A stretch of DNA of 64,000 nucleotides. Source: Valencia hispanica. Lineage: Eukaryota > Chordata > Actinopteri > Cyprinodontiformes > Valenciidae. The stretch is from assembly GCA_963556495.2 (NCBI GenBank), contig OY747702.1:41387680-41451679 (forward strand), in the 5' to 3' direction. The notes below the pieces were generated by a model, which was not told the DNA's origin, did not search any database, and saw nothing but the letters and a program-made list of their open reading frames with translations. The stretch's first letter is position 1; the number at the start of each line of letters is the position of its first letter. Shown here piece after piece: positions 10,293-25,200 of this stretch. Made by a program: the position numbers and the translations under genes.

Positions 10293-13200
10293 GTGAGAGA
10301 GAGCCGTCGTAAAAAAATTAAAAAAGCTCACCACACCTTCTCAACATTCAGCGTTAGAAAAGAAGGCTGGCTTGTGTTTTATTATCACCCCGACATATTG
10401 TTTCCTATCGGTAGCGTTTTAATTAGCATGCAGCTCTTGCTCCTGCTGACGCTGCACTGTCCTCGCCTGATCACCATGGCGACCGACGCTAACCTAGCTT
10501 GACAGGCTACAACAACAAAGCTAACAGCGTTCAATCTCAGACAAACCTGGTGTATATTGTATATTTCTGAGGTTTCTGCCATTATAGCCAGACACTTCAG
10601 TTAATGCTTAAGATTTGTGCCATAAACTGTCTAAAATAAAGAGCAGGCACGGCGGAATTTGCTGGAACACGTGTGAAATGTCATCCTGCTTTTATAGCCC
10701 TTCTCTAAGAGCAAAGACAGAGTGTCGTTTGTTGCATGTTGTTTAATTAATTTTGAATGTTCAGTGCACCATGTAAATATGCCAAATTTGGCTATAGATG
10801 TTCATTTTTATTCGTAGTCACTAGCAGATCGATGGTATAGCAATAAATAAGAATGGGTGGGTAAATAATTTTCAACTAAAACATAAACTAACAAAGCAGA
10901 AGTATCAATACAAACTAATAAATGAAAAAACAACAACATACAAAGTAGATTATGTCAGTACACAGTGATTATTAGTGTTTAGGGGTGATTTGGTGCTCTT
11001 TAAAATGAGCTCTAAAGACGGAGTAAATTAAGGACTCCCCTAAAGTTGTAGCTAAAAATTTTAACCCTTCTGTTCAATCAGGCCTTACTTCATTAGTATG
11101 CTTTTTATCTCTTTTTTTCTTAATTGTGATGTTTGTGGTTTTGATATTAACTACCTTACTGTTGTTGTTTTATCCTGATGAATTTGTTGTATTTATAATG
11201 TGTCGGAGTTTATCCTACACGTTGACATGTTTTGTCCAGCTTTTACTTGGTTGTACAGTGCTTTGTGATATTCTCATATGTGAAAGGCGCTTTATAAAAA
11301 CATTTTACTTACTTACTTATATATTTAGAGCGTTGGACTGACCACACTATTGGTCCAAACGTTGTGGGTCTAGACGGCCCTTTACAATCACCTTTGGTGT
11401 TGTCTCCTCCCATTGACACTTCCAGTTTTCTGACTGAAAAAAAAGGTTTTGATAACAATTTTTTTTAAAGAAAGCCGAGGTTATTATATCCGATCCTGGT
11501 CATCCACTGTGGGCAGAGTTTCAACTTCTGCCATCGGGACAGAGATGCAAAGCGATATTATGTGAGACTGAGAGAGGGAAGAAATATTTTGTGTTGCCGC
11601 CACTGTAAGACTGTTAAATTCATGCTTGTGACAACTCCAAATTTTTGTTTGTTTCTGTCTTGCCAGAATGATGCTATGAATTGTTTCTATGTGATCTGCT
11701 GACTGTGAAACAAATTGCCCGACGGGGACAATGAAGTTGAACTGAAGGCTGAGTAGAGCCATGTAAAACTCTATAGAGGAAACAAGCATATTTAAAATTA
11801 GAGATGCACAATATATTGGCATCGACATTGCTATTGGCCGATGTTAGTCTCTTTATTTAATTGTGGGAATGTTTAACTGAAGCAGAGAAGCAATGGAGGT
11901 GATGTGGTCACTTTTACACATTATCGAAAGTGTAGGGAAATAGATATAATGTATATGATATTGGTAAAAATCGGCTATCGGCCATAGCAGCAGCATTATT
12001 ATCAGATATCGATATTAGCCCAAATTTTCATATCGGTGCATCCCTGTTTAAGGTGAATTAGATTCATAACATGCGTGATTTGTTATTCATGTTAAAATAA
12101 ATACAATGTGTTTTGTTTTTAGCTTACTGATTGTCATTCTCAATCTACTCATTAATTTTCTTAAATAAGTCAGAAAACTCAAGGTTCAGTGTCATTTTTA
12201 AGTAATCTCTTGTTTTGTGTAACTTCTATGAAGACTGAAAATGACATCCCACCTTTATTGTCATTTTAATTACATGTAATATCAGTATTGCGACTAACTA
12301 TTGGGTCTGCAGTAAATACTAGGCAGTAGGGCTGGGCGATAAGGCCTTAACTCAATATTGCGATATAATATAAAGCATGTGCGGTAACCCTATTGCACTG
12401 GGAACTGAATTTCCCCACAGGGATTATTTAAGTATTTCTTATTTTATATCTATTGCGATATATTCTTTTCTTTTCTTTATATATGTCAAAATGATAGTTT
12501 ATGAACATTCTCACTTTCCAGATACATTGCAGCAGAACAACAACTTCAAAAAAGTTTAGAATGCCATTTAAAGAGCATTTATAGTGGAAAATGCATTAAA
12601 AAAATATTGTAATCTTTTTTCCCCAAAAAAATGCAATACAAAAATTCTGACAACATAAAGATAAAGATATGTTTGAATAAATTAAAAGCTAAATTTCATT
12701 AAAAAAAACCCACAAAGTTCAAAATTGTCCGCTTTCCCGGTTACTATTTTATAAATGTAATATTGCACAAAAATAAAGCTGCACATATTTGAACTAAAAA
12801 TGCTTCAAGTTGAACAGATTTCTTTTTCTGTTAAATGAAAAACAACACATTTTAAACTTGCAATATGTAGTGTAAAGACAAACACTAAACATCAGTATTT
12901 ATCCTCCTTGATGACAGGTTGATGACATCATCAAAATGCGCGATTTCGCAATAGGCCGATATAGTGAAAATCTCTATCTTTGGCTACATTTATATAATTT
13001 CTACCTTATACCTTTTATATTGCCTGCCACTACTAGGCAGTAGCCTAATCAAAATATGCTAATTTTTCCTTGATTCATTCTGACCAGTGTTTCGCTAATC
13101 ACACCTCAACGAAAACAAAATAAATGTCAGCTAGGAAGTGCTACGTCACTGCTTCTTTAATCGAAGGTAGTTATTTGTATGCCATGTTCTGTATGCTAAT

Positions 13201-16200
13201 AATGTATTTGAAGCTTGTTTATGAAAATGTATTTCGTTGCAACTAAGTTGTTTAATTTGCAAAAACAGCCGTAAGATTAAGTTGGGATTGAAACTGAGTA
13301 TTTTTTTATTTCCACTATCTGTATAATCAACAATCTGGTAGTTATGTTTGCAGTGAATCTAAAGCATACAGAAATGTTTTGTTTTTATTGGTTTATTTAT
13401 TGCACAGAATATTTTCAGCATGACAATGGACATTAATATTGTGTACAAAAACATGTAACTCAGTAATTTATTGGACATCATTAGAAAGAAGCTCAAATCA
13501 GAAACGGGTGAAATAAGGTCCTTTTTGATAGGTCAAAACATGGTGGGAATTTATCATATTTTTTTATCGTTATCATGGAGAAAATATTATTATGCTAAGA
13601 ATGACATCCTGTGATGATAACAATGAACTCTGATTAATATTTGCCCGACGCAGAAACTATTGCTATCATTGGGTGTGCTACTTTTGCTGTATAAAACAAT
13701 TTTTCCTATGTCAGTTTCATTAGATCATTAATAAGCTACACTCATGCTTCACAATATGAAGAAAATAGAAAAAAGTAGGTAAAGTATTGTTTACTGTTTA
13801 GCAGCACAGTTGCATAACATACCTCAACTATTATTGTAAAGCAGCCTATTTGATAATAATTATATATTTTTTAAAGCATTTCTTTTGTTTTTGGGTGCCT
13901 CTGACTTGGGATACATTTTTTATAGTCATGTAAATAGCTAGGAAAGCTTTTAAATACATTTTATTGCCCCTGCAATAAATATCACAAAATACTGTAATAA
14001 AACTTTAGGTCAACATTGCTCATCTCTACGTTGAAATTATACAATTATACATACATAAATTAAGATTATGAAGCCTTATAGTGCCTTTTTTTTGTTATTT
14101 AACCTTCTACTTTCAGCCATTCAGGAAATGCAAATGAGTTCTGACATTGATCAGAACCTTTTTGCTGAAATCTAACGTATCAATAAAGTTCCGGATGTTT
14201 GTTTGAAAATGATAAAAATGAGCTTTTGTGGTTTAATTTTGTACATGATGTAATGTGCGGATTATAACGCATAATTAAAAAAAAAATATACATAGAATAA
14301 ATCTGTGGAGCTTTGTAATAATAGTTCTTGATTGCAGCTGAATTGGTACGACGATGGCGGCGTTTAACTTACTCCCAATCTACAGAAGCTGGGGTGAATA
14401 GACGGCTTTACTTCTGTCACAAATGAAACTAAAACAACCATTCCATGCATGTTATGAAAAGCTTAAGCTATCATTAAAGGCGCTACATTGCATTTCCGCT
14501 TCCTAACAGGTTGCTCAATTATGTGACATTCATCAACATGTTTTGGATGAAAAATCTTAACAGAGGTGGGTTAACGGCTCAGGTTAGTTTGGAGAGTTTG
14601 TTTCTATGGAAAGATAGAAATGCTAAAGGTTGGCAATACCGCCTGTTTTTAATGATTCATTTGACCTTTACTAAAGTGGCTTTGCCTAAAAAGATGGCAA
14701 ATATAAAGCCACCCATTTCCCTCAAACGGTTGACAGAAATGTTGGCATGATGAAAAGAGTGATAATAATAAATCAATGTGGCAAGTCTTCTACAATTAGT
14801 AATTTATGATTACATTTTATTTTCTAAATATTTTGACATCAAACTAAACATATCTTATAGAGGAACGATAAAAGCTTTCTAATTGCACTAAACTAAATCT
14901 GATTAGGGAACATGGTGAAAACAGCAATGCAAAATGTGCATTTTGAGCAATTAAATCTGCCTCTGATCTGTTGCTCTAAACCTCTTAAGTTTGTCTGGCC
15001 TTTATTGTATGTACACTACAGGATAGTAAATAACAGCTCTTGTGCAGCAGTAAAGAAGAAGCTATTACCAGCCTATATTAATTGTTGAGGCGTGATTACC
15101 CGAGTAAATGTGTATTTAGCCTCATTTAAGTACATGTATGTTGCTGAGTGGAAATGCATCTGTTTTAGGTAATTACGACAGCAAACAAAAAAATTAGTAG
15201 ATTCATAGGCTTTGGTTTTAGCTGTCGGAGATGTTACATTCATGGCTTTTGTTTTTAGATGGCTTTTCTTTTCTAAACCTTTACAATCTTTAATGCCGTT
15301 GTTATGTCCTGTTTAGCTTTACAACTGCTACACTGTTATTTTTAAGTCTAGGGAGGGAAAAAAAGGCCAAGCCTACATTAACAGCAGTGGATTTTCTTTC
15401 TCCCCTAGTCACATTGAACAATTGTTTGCAGTAAAGCGAGGAGGTTGTCATGACAATTCAGGCGCATATCTGCTTCACTGCATCTTGAATCCCAGACTGA
15501 ATGTGATTTTAAGATGGGCTCGTCAAGTGCTTTTTTAGCCACACATCCCCTATTGTAACTAATCTCTTTTTCCTTTGGGAGATAGAAAAATGAATGTAGC
15601 TGTAATGGCGAGACACGAAGAGAAAAATGAGTGTTCTCATTCCAGAAAGTCGACATTTTCTTCTGGGAGGCGCTGCGTTCAGCGGGACACGCACGCACAC
15701 ATAACTCCTTGTAGATACGCTACATTAATAACCCTCGCTCACACTGCTCCCAGGTGTCAGCTCGTCTCTGTCTCAGTGACTTACCTGCTTGTCTGTTTTG
15801 GAGAGAAAACAGCAGCCCTGCCCCCCCATTTTGACTAGGCACCCCTGACTGACATCTTGAATGCCGTTTCCCCCCTTATTAATGTCAATTTGCTGAGCAA
15901 ATTGCAATCGGATCAGTTTTTCTTGGACAGCGTTTTCAGTGGTATTTCAGCTTGCGGTTTGTTGTCCATTCAGAATATGGGGAGATGTGGGGAGACTTGT
16001 GCACCTTAGCGAGATGTTGTTAAAATATGGAAACTCACGTTTAGCCAGACTCTTAAGACGCTGGGCTGAACTTACACACTGCTCTATTTTTCAACCGGAG
16101 TTAGAAGACTCAGTTTTTCCTCAGTATTTGCTGCTCTGTGACCTAAGGGGCAAAAATCAGCTGTAGGTTCAGCGTCTACACAATAACGGATCAGTAAACT

Positions 16201-19200
16201 GTTAAGTTAGACAACATTTCTGTCTGTTGTCGGTTTCCTTAAAATAAAAAGACGACAGTTTTGTTGAATCACGTGATCGCTGTCAGTGTTCCATGTTTTT
16301 TTTTTTTTTTCTTCTCTCCAAGCTTCTGCCCCCAGTTTCCCGGCACTGGTATCATTGGTGACCCTGTGCTGTTCTGTCGTGAGCTTAGGAATTACTCCAG
16401 CCATTACATGTGCTGGTTAGCTCCAGTTGTACCATAGAGAGAGTGAAAAAAAAAAAAAAATGGACCGTGTTGAACGAAGAGAGGCGAGCTACTGCAATGC
16501 CAAGAGAAAATGGCCAACAGGCCCAACACAAGCATGTGGAATAAATTTCTGCAGTCCAGGCTTGTTAGTCTTATGTTGTCAGTGATTGTTTGAGCTACTT
16601 AAATGGCTGATTTTCTCCTCGTTACGTCAGTCACCCCTAGTAATTCCTTCTTTACACTTGAGACCGAAACATGTTCTCCATTGGGTTGTAAGGAAATAAA
16701 AACAGCTCAAAATTAGCAAATGTTTTGAAAATATCGGTGAATAAATAGTTTACAGTCTTTTTATTGGGAATATTACATATAAAAAGTCAAGATTTTCCTG
16801 CCTGATACTAGATCCTGTTTTTTTATTTTTTTATTTCTTCACATGCCGATTCCAATTTTTCTTTGACTGTAACATGCACAATAGATTTTTTTCTATTGAT
16901 CTAAAAAATGTGCTTCACAATAAATCATCCTGTTGATTGATGCATTTATAGGCTGAAAATGTTTGCAGTTCTTGATTTTTCTGCATTTATTAAAAGTGGA
17001 ATTTCTTTAATCTCTGACCGATTGATTGATGCGTCTCTAACTTCAACGGAGGAAACAAATTTGCAGTGCTGGAAAACCAAACGCATTGCTCTTTCTCTAA
17101 AACACTACAGTAATCCATTTAAAGAGGTTATCCTATTTGCAGTATATTATACCATCTCTCGTTTGATTAATTTGAAAGACGTCCTGCCATATTTGCAAGA
17201 CCATTAGGCTAAATCTAAACCCTTTCAGCGGAGAAGGACACGGGCTTAGCTGAAAGCTTAGCGAACTGAAAGAAAGAATCGAGTTTTAAATCCCTCAGCC
17301 AGCAGCGATTGTCAGACATCACATTAAAATTCATTTACTGACAGTCATGAAGACTGAGGGAATCCCACTGCTTCACTTCCCAGTCGTGTTTATGTAAGCA
17401 CGCTGCTCTAAAGATAGCTAATAGACATTTACCTCTTCATTTTCATTTTCTTTACTTTTTTCTTAAGCTCATCCATCAAAGTGATGGCATGTACTGACTG
17501 CGCTATGAATTCCCACGGATTTTATTAGAGCCCCTAACATGCTACCCCCCCCCCCCCCCCCCCCCCCACCTCCCCTTCTTCTCAAATAGGACAATGACAG
17601 TGATGGAAGTTTAATAATTTGGGGTAATTATTAGGTCATCAGTCCAGAGACGTGACACATTCTCTGACACCTGTTTTTGTAATTTACTCTGATTTGGACT
17701 GTCCCACAGTTGAGGAGGCAGACGGTTACATCAGCGACCCTTTTAAGTCAATCAGAGTTTATGACAGATCTGAATGATGAAATGTGTGTCGTCCTGCCCA
17801 GTTGTAAAGGTTACGTTTCTAATTAATTATGGCTGCATGGTTTCCCAGAAAAGAATAACACAAAACTTTAGTCTTATTGAATTCTGGGGATATTTTACGA
17901 TTGAGTCAATAAAAAAAAAAAAATCAGCTTGGCGTTTTTTCAGTTTGACAAAATATCACCTTCTCAGGAAGTTCTTTAATATTATGTTTATTTTCAATAG
18001 AAAGAGTTTCACCTCATGTCCCATTTCACCCTGTGCCACCCTTTGATGCACAGACATTAAATTAAACAAATAACATGCCCTGAATAAAGACTTCTCCTCT
18101 ATCCTTTAATCGTTTTTTGAACCCATAACCGCTCTGAATGGCATATTTTTAGTTCTTTTGATACCTCCAGAGATGTCTGGCATTAATTCTTCACGTCTGT
18201 CCTTTTGTCATTCTGTTTCAGACATCACTCGCCACCAGATTTGCACAGGAGGCCTTTGGGAAGCAGTACAAACAAACCATCGGGCTGGATTTCTTTCTGA
18301 AGAGAATAAGCCTTCCAGGTGAGACACCCTCGTAATCTTCTGGGAGTGCTTCTCGTTTTGAGACACTGCACAGACATGTGTTGCACAACTGCAGACGTTT
18401 GAGTTCAGCAAAACACGGAGTATACGTATTTTCAGAATAAAACCAGTCAACCATGCCGGTAGGACACTGTAGAGTCTGTTAGTATTCGTTTTATATAACC
18501 TGAACTTTAATAGAAGCGTCTATGACACAAAGGTTCCTGTTGTTCCCCATCAGTCTCTGTCACTTATTTCTCCTCGTTTCTTTCATTTCCAGGCAGACTT
18601 TTTCATTAACGTTAATGCGGGAGCTGAATGTGACTTTTCTGCTAGCTCCTCATTGTCGAGTGTCTGCCACTTCTCAGGCTTATTCACTCTGAAAGCTCTC
18701 CCCTCTTGAGCAAACGGCAGTTTTTTTCTTCTTCTCTTTTTTTGCACCCCGCTAGCCCAGTGGTCAGATTTATGCCCAAAGTAACAATCCATGCTCGTTA
18801 TTTTGGGCACAGTATGGAGCAAATGCAACTATTTTTGTTGTTTCTATATAATCCTACTTGAAATAAAGTCACTTTATGTATTCTCATCAGATCTTTAAAA
18901 AAGAAATGTTGACGCTCTTTTACCATATTTGAAAAGAAAGTTCCCTATTTTAACTTCTGAATCTTCTGAATTTAAATACATTTTATTTCATGCTCTGCCA
19001 AAGCTTAAGATCCAGAAATCTGCAAAGTGGCTCCATTCTTTCATTACTAGTAAAACAACATTAGGCAAGGCAAATTAAGTGCTAAAAGTAAAAGTCTTGG
19101 TGATTCGTGAGTTGGCCGAGGGACTCTGTTTTGATTTTGTGTCCGTTTCAGCTCATGAGGCTTAGGAGAACTAAACCCCCAAAAATGTTGTGGTGGAGTC

Positions 19201-22200
19201 TGGTTGAAAAGAGCCAACTATAAGCACTGGCTGAGCTAAAGCTCCTTAACATGAACCTGAAGAAACGCTGTTAGTTCCATGACCTCTCCTCTTTTTTCCA
19301 ACTTTTTTTTTTTCACTCCGTTTAAAAACAAAACAAAACCCAGTGATCTTTCAGCGTCGAACTGTTGGCTCTGTTTAAAGATAGATTTCATATGTTTGTA
19401 TCACTGGGGCAGCAACAAAGCTGGATTCAACACCCGAGTTGTTAAACGGCCCATTTTCTGGGGAATTAGGTGTTGATGAGCTGATGAAGAGGAGGGTGGC
19501 TCCTCAATCTGGGTGGTCCCAAACTTCGTTAGGACCCCCACTCGGCCTCGGATCGGAGAGGTTGCGCGGGTCTCTCTGGGGCTGTAAGGCCCTTTTGCAG
19601 CAGGGGGGAGAGTAGCATATAGCCAGCGCTGGCCCCTCTCCCCATGAACGCCCAGCTTGTCAAACTCAATGTACATTTTCCAATGCAGGCAGAGGTGAGG
19701 CGAGGCCGACTGGCACACAACAACCTCCTCTGTGTGCGCTTTTTATAACAATACCTCCTCCAGATGTCCCTGCCAAAGCAGTGAGGTAAAGGCAGAGGAG
19801 GGGACTGACAGGAGCGAAAATCTATTTGATAAACTCTGTCAGACCTACTGGGTCTTTTTCCATAAAGCCCCACTAAGAAAAGTGATATTAGCAACATGCT
19901 ATGTTACAATCTGTAGGCATGCTATGCTTGTCTATTTGACATTAATGTCAGTAATAAATGTAGATGCACCAGTCAAATAGCTAGAAGTCAGAATTTGGGA
20001 TTTTTTCATTGATTCACTGAGCCCCCACCATTTTTGATTTTATAAATGCATCAACCAGGAGTATGTTGCCTAATGTACTTTTTTTTTGTTTAATAAAAAT
20101 CACATAAAGGTTAAGGATACATGCTTTGAAATAGTCTCATAATTCTTTTATTTTTCAGGAAAATTGAAAACTCCCACCTTTATCAAATAACATCAAGCAC
20201 ATCTGATTTTTTTTCTTTCTCCTTGATGTGCTTTTGTCCCACAAAACATGGAATCAGCAGATCAGACCTGAAATAATCGGTATCGGCCAGCAGAAACCAG
20301 ATCGCTGCATCTCTAGCTTTAACATTTCGGTCGTGCTCACTGCTGCATATTCTTCTGTTTCTTGCTGTCCATATGTAGAAATACACCAGCTCTCTTGAGT
20401 CAGCATGAACCTTTTTAAAACACAAATAAAGGCGGTGTCTGAGCGTGCCGGGTGGATTACTCTTTATGACACCAAGAAGCCATAATTCATTGTGCTTCTT
20501 GGTGTAACCTGACATTGACAGTGTATAGTCTAGCTGTAGTGACTGCGAACCTCCGTGTTTCCTGCCTTTTTATTTAAAAGGAGGACTTTTGGAAGGAGTC
20601 GAGTCGTCCAGTCGTGTCCACATCGCGCACTCTCATCCCCCTCGGAGCTGCCGGCCGTCGCGCAAACATAAACTCCTCACTGTCCAGTCCTCTCTCTTCC
20701 TTTTTATGCCCCTCTGATTTTCCGACTGAAGAACATTCTTATTTTTGTTTTGGGTCTTTCTCTCTCTTCCCATCGTTCAACTTTTCTTTTCTCTTTCCAC
20801 AAGCATAAGCAGAGCTGCCTTCTGTTTCTTTAATATTGCGTTTGATCATTGCTGTTTTCTTTAAGTGCTCATTATTCTCCTCACTTTACCTAATTGGCAG
20901 GAGATTCCACAAAAAAAAAGTCCTTTTCTTGCAGCTAGTGTGTCGAGACTTTTAGAATTAGAGGTCAAGCAGACATATTCATCCCCCTCCATCTCTCAGC
21001 TTGATATACTTGGATGTTAGCTGCATGTGATCTGCCAGTTTAAGAGCCCCTAGCATGAAAGATTAATTACCACTTTATTGTTTTTATTCTGTGTGATAAC
21101 ATTTTTAACGTACTGAAATAAAAAAAAAGCTGCTACACAAAATACAGGCTGTGGTTGGAGTCAATCCATCATTTCCTCAGGATTATGTTTACTGAAAGAG
21201 AATCCTGGAAAGAAATCCTTAAATGACAGGCATATAATGTTTGGTCCTTTTTTTTATCTAATTCTTTAGCTGACAGAACATTAATAAAGTATCCCTAAAG
21301 CATATGTCCTATTTAAATTAAGTATTGATAAATATTAGTAATAGAGCCACCCTTCTCTTTCTGACCGATACAGATTTCAGGTTTTGTTTTTACGTTGGAA
21401 GGAAAAAAAAGGGCTGCTGCTGGTTTTTTGATTGAGGTAGTAATTTTCAATCAAACCGAAAATTAAATTATGCACGATTTATGCATTAAAACATATGTCC
21501 CTAACATTTATCCAACGTATGTACCGTTTTGTGATGTGTTTATAGACTGAAATGGTGGGAGATCTTTGTTTTGATATGTGTCATGAACAGGAAAAGAAAA
21601 TCAGATTTTTTTTAAAAATATTTCATCTACTGATTCTGATATTTGGATGATTTAATGATGCATCTCTAGGACATAATCATTGTCATGTAAATGTCTGTCT
21701 TCTTAATATTTTACCTTTTCCTTCTTATATCTCCATTCCAGGCAATTTGAATGTGACCCTGCAAGTGTGGGACATTGGAGGCCAAACAATAGGCGGGAAA
21801 ATGCTGGATAAATATGTATACGGTGCTCAGGTAAGTTCAGTCTTCTGTTTCTAATCTTTATTCTGCCTACAAACACAGTACAGGATGTTTTTTTGCTTTC
21901 AGTAGTTTGTCTAACCCCACGAAGCAAAAAAATAAAAATATTAAAAAAATTCCAACTATGAATGTACAAATCAAAGAAATAATATAATCCTAGTTTTCAC
22001 TTCTAAAAGCCTCTGCAGCAAACAAAAAAAACCCCCAATAAACAGGGCACATCACTTCCATGCTCTTTTGCTAAATATTATTTAAAAATTTACCTTTTTT
22101 ATTTAATTTACTATGAGCATGGAGACTCAAAAACATTTAAAAACCATTACATTTCTACTTGAGTAATATTTAATGTCAAACTGAACAAATTTATTTGTCC

Positions 22201-25200
22201 TGGGAAAATATTTTAAAATTCTGTATGTATACTGTCTTTCCTCTGCTCCTGTGTAAAAATATACAAATTACTGCTAAAGAATTTAGACCGCCTGAATTCA
22301 TTTTGTCTCATAAGATATGAAAATGGCAACGCTTGCTAGTGCCCTCTGTAAGCTTTGCACATCAACAGACTTATTTCAGTTCAAATTCAAAAATACTTTA
22401 TTGATCCCAGAGGGAAACTAGAAAAGCACTCGGAGAGCGCAGTCCCCCCCGCCCGATTATGATCTAATTGCAACTTTTTTTTTTTAGATTTCTTGACCAT
22501 GAAAACATTCCTTTAGCAGCTTGCTTCACCCTGATATAATTACTAGTTCAGTAGTTATTCACGAAAATCAGTTTTTTGGTGATGGGAGTTTTCCGATCAC
22601 CCCCAAATTTGTATCACTTGTTCCTGGTCCCATTGCAGACATTTCCTGAAAATGTCATCAAAATCCACCAATAACGTTTTGAGCTATGTTGCTAACTAAC
22701 AGACAGACAAACCCTGGTGAAAACATGGTGGAGGTAAGTAGCTGTTGTTGTAGCTCATTCTATTCAAGTTTCTTCAATGAGTTGTTGTAAATGCTGATGG
22801 CTGTGGGCAGGAAGGATCTCCTGTAGCAGTCTCTGTTACAGCGAAACTGAAGAAGTCTCCGACTGAAGACACTCTGTTGTTGTTGTATAATTGTTTCATG
22901 AAGAGGATGCTCAAGGTTGTCCGTAATGTTCTTGATTTTTTGATAATTTGCATGGAGAGTATCGGTAAAAGTCTGTTTTCAACTCCTGCCACAGATTCTC
23001 TTGACTGAATGTGGTTTGATCTAAATCGGTCCGTTGTAGCGCTGGTTGTATGTTTAGGGTTATTATACTGCTGAAAGGTGAATCTCGTTCTCAAGTCGTT
23101 TGAGGCCTATAACAGGTTTTCCTCCAGGATAATACGGCATTGAGATCTATTCCCTTTTACCAACAACTCTGAGCAGATTTTCTGTCATTGCTAAAGAAAA
23201 AGCATCCCCACAGCATGATGCTGCCACCACTATATGTCACCACGTGTATTCAGGGTGACGTGCGGTGATGGTTCTCTCCCACACACAGCCTTTTGCATGT
23301 TTATTTTGATCTTATCTGACCAAAGCACTTATTTCCGAACGTTTGTTGTCCCCCTCATGACTCTAATTAGGAGTTCTTATAGATGGCGTTCTTCTTGCCA
23401 CATTTGTTGAGTTTTTTCAAACCAACGGATTCTCCTACTTTAGCTGTGGATCTCTGCAGATCCTCCAGAGTCACCGCGGCCCTCTTGGCAGCTTCTCTGA
23501 TTAACGCTCACCTAACCTCTGAGGACTTAACAGAACGGCTGGGTTTGAACCGGGTCAAAATTAAGTAGCCTCTGTTATCATATGAAGTGAGTTCTGAATG
23601 ACAGTTCCTGGGGCAGTGATGCTTTTGCAAGGTGCAATTCATAATCGTATTTAATAAAGTGAGGGTCGCCTGTTGCATTATGGGGCAGGATAAGTATACG
23701 CAGGTAGGTGTACTGTCAAAAATAAGAGCCTGTTGTTTGAGGGGGGCTACTGATGCTCTAAATGTGCAAAATCTGTTCCGGTATATAATCTATATAAATT
23801 TATGACGTTTCCATCTCACTAGAGACCAGATAAGCAAAAAAAAAAAGAAAAGAAAAGTTTCTTCCTGCATTAAAGTGGAATTTTCTTGGAATTTTTCAAC
23901 GCATACTAAAAGTTTTAATCATAAATCATGTTTTCTGCCTCTTCCTTCCTTCCTTCTCATACATCTTTGCCAATTTCTAACACTGTGCTTACTTTAAGTT
24001 TTCTCATCAGAGTTGCATAAAACTTAACACCTCTTGTTTGGCACTGAATGTCCTGTAATCAATCATGGGTGTTCAGAATAATTGTTGGAGGTCTAACCTG
24101 TCATCACCAACACTGGGTGTTGTGACGGCGCACGTCGGTTGAACAAAAAGCAACAAAAAGCTTTTCAGTCATGTTGCATCATGCTGTAAAAGGAGAGTTG
24201 TTTTCCTCTGCACTCGCTGCTTTCCAGTCCTTTTAAGAAAAGCAGAAGTTTTAGTATCGATAACGATGGCTGAGCTACATCTGTGTTATTGGTCTTCATT
24301 TAAGTCAGCAGGTTTTCTGTCTACGCACTTTGATTTATTGTTGTGTTCATGTAAACATCTCCTCCCGACCCAAAGTGAGTCTGGTATTGTTGCATGAATC
24401 TTTTTTTTCTTTTCTTTTTTTTACACTGTTCTGGATTAGTGAGGGTAGAGGAAAACAGTCTCTAAGCAGACACCCTACATTCATTAGCCCGGAGCAGATA
24501 ACCTAAATTGACCTCAGTGAATTTGAATTATGGATGACAAATTATGAAGTTATTTATGTGCAAACCTAGAGATTCATCTTGAAAGAGATGAATGTCTAAG
24601 ATATGAATGCCTGCAATCCTACCCAAATAATACTTGTGGTAAAAATGTTAACAGTTTATCTGTGAGAATCAGTGCGTTGCTATCAAAGGGAGTCTGTCTT
24701 TTACTGTAAAAAGAGAAGCAGTGCCACCTACTGTTTCCATTTTTAATTGATATTTATCATTAATCTCTGTCAGATGGAGTTAAACAAAACATGGCGTTTT
24801 CATTACTTCTCGTCAGTTCTTCATATACGGTTTATCAAATCAAAAACTGATCATGGTATCATTTCCTTTTTCAACACAGGGGGTTCTTCTAGTGTATGAC
24901 ATTACAAACTACCAGAGCTTTGAGAACCTGGAGGATTGGTTTAACATGGTAAAGAAAGCCAACGAGGAATCTGATAGCCAGCCTGTCGTCTTCTTGGTTG
25001 GCAACAAAAGTAAGTATTACCTTCACCAGCACACAGTGCCTTGTAAAAGGTATTGGAGGTTTTCCCACATGTTGTCATGTTGCAACCACAAACTTAAGTG
25101 TATTTTATTTGTATTTTATGTTATGGATCAACACGAAGTAGTGCCTCATTCTGAAATGAAAGGAAAATGCGTGGTTTTATTTTGTTACATTTACATCCAA

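Larger units (their letters stand above)
10293..18221 (+). other. rab28 intron 1
   Basis: 7.9 kb. It contains a LINE 3' tail (about 11010-11320), a hAT MITE (11799-12046), a hAT element with perfect target duplication (12327-13032), a pair of palindromes (15417-15456) and a 23-C run (17545-17567). 13041-15400 and 15460-17540 show nothing else recognisable. Confidence 0.85.
21831..24879 (+). other. rab28 intron 3
   Basis: 3.0 kb. Contains a minus-strand LINE 3' part (22379-23000), interrupted by another interspersed repeat, abutting a minus-strand Tc1 relic (about 23000-23600). 23700-24870 is AT-rich with nothing recognised. Confidence 0.8.
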
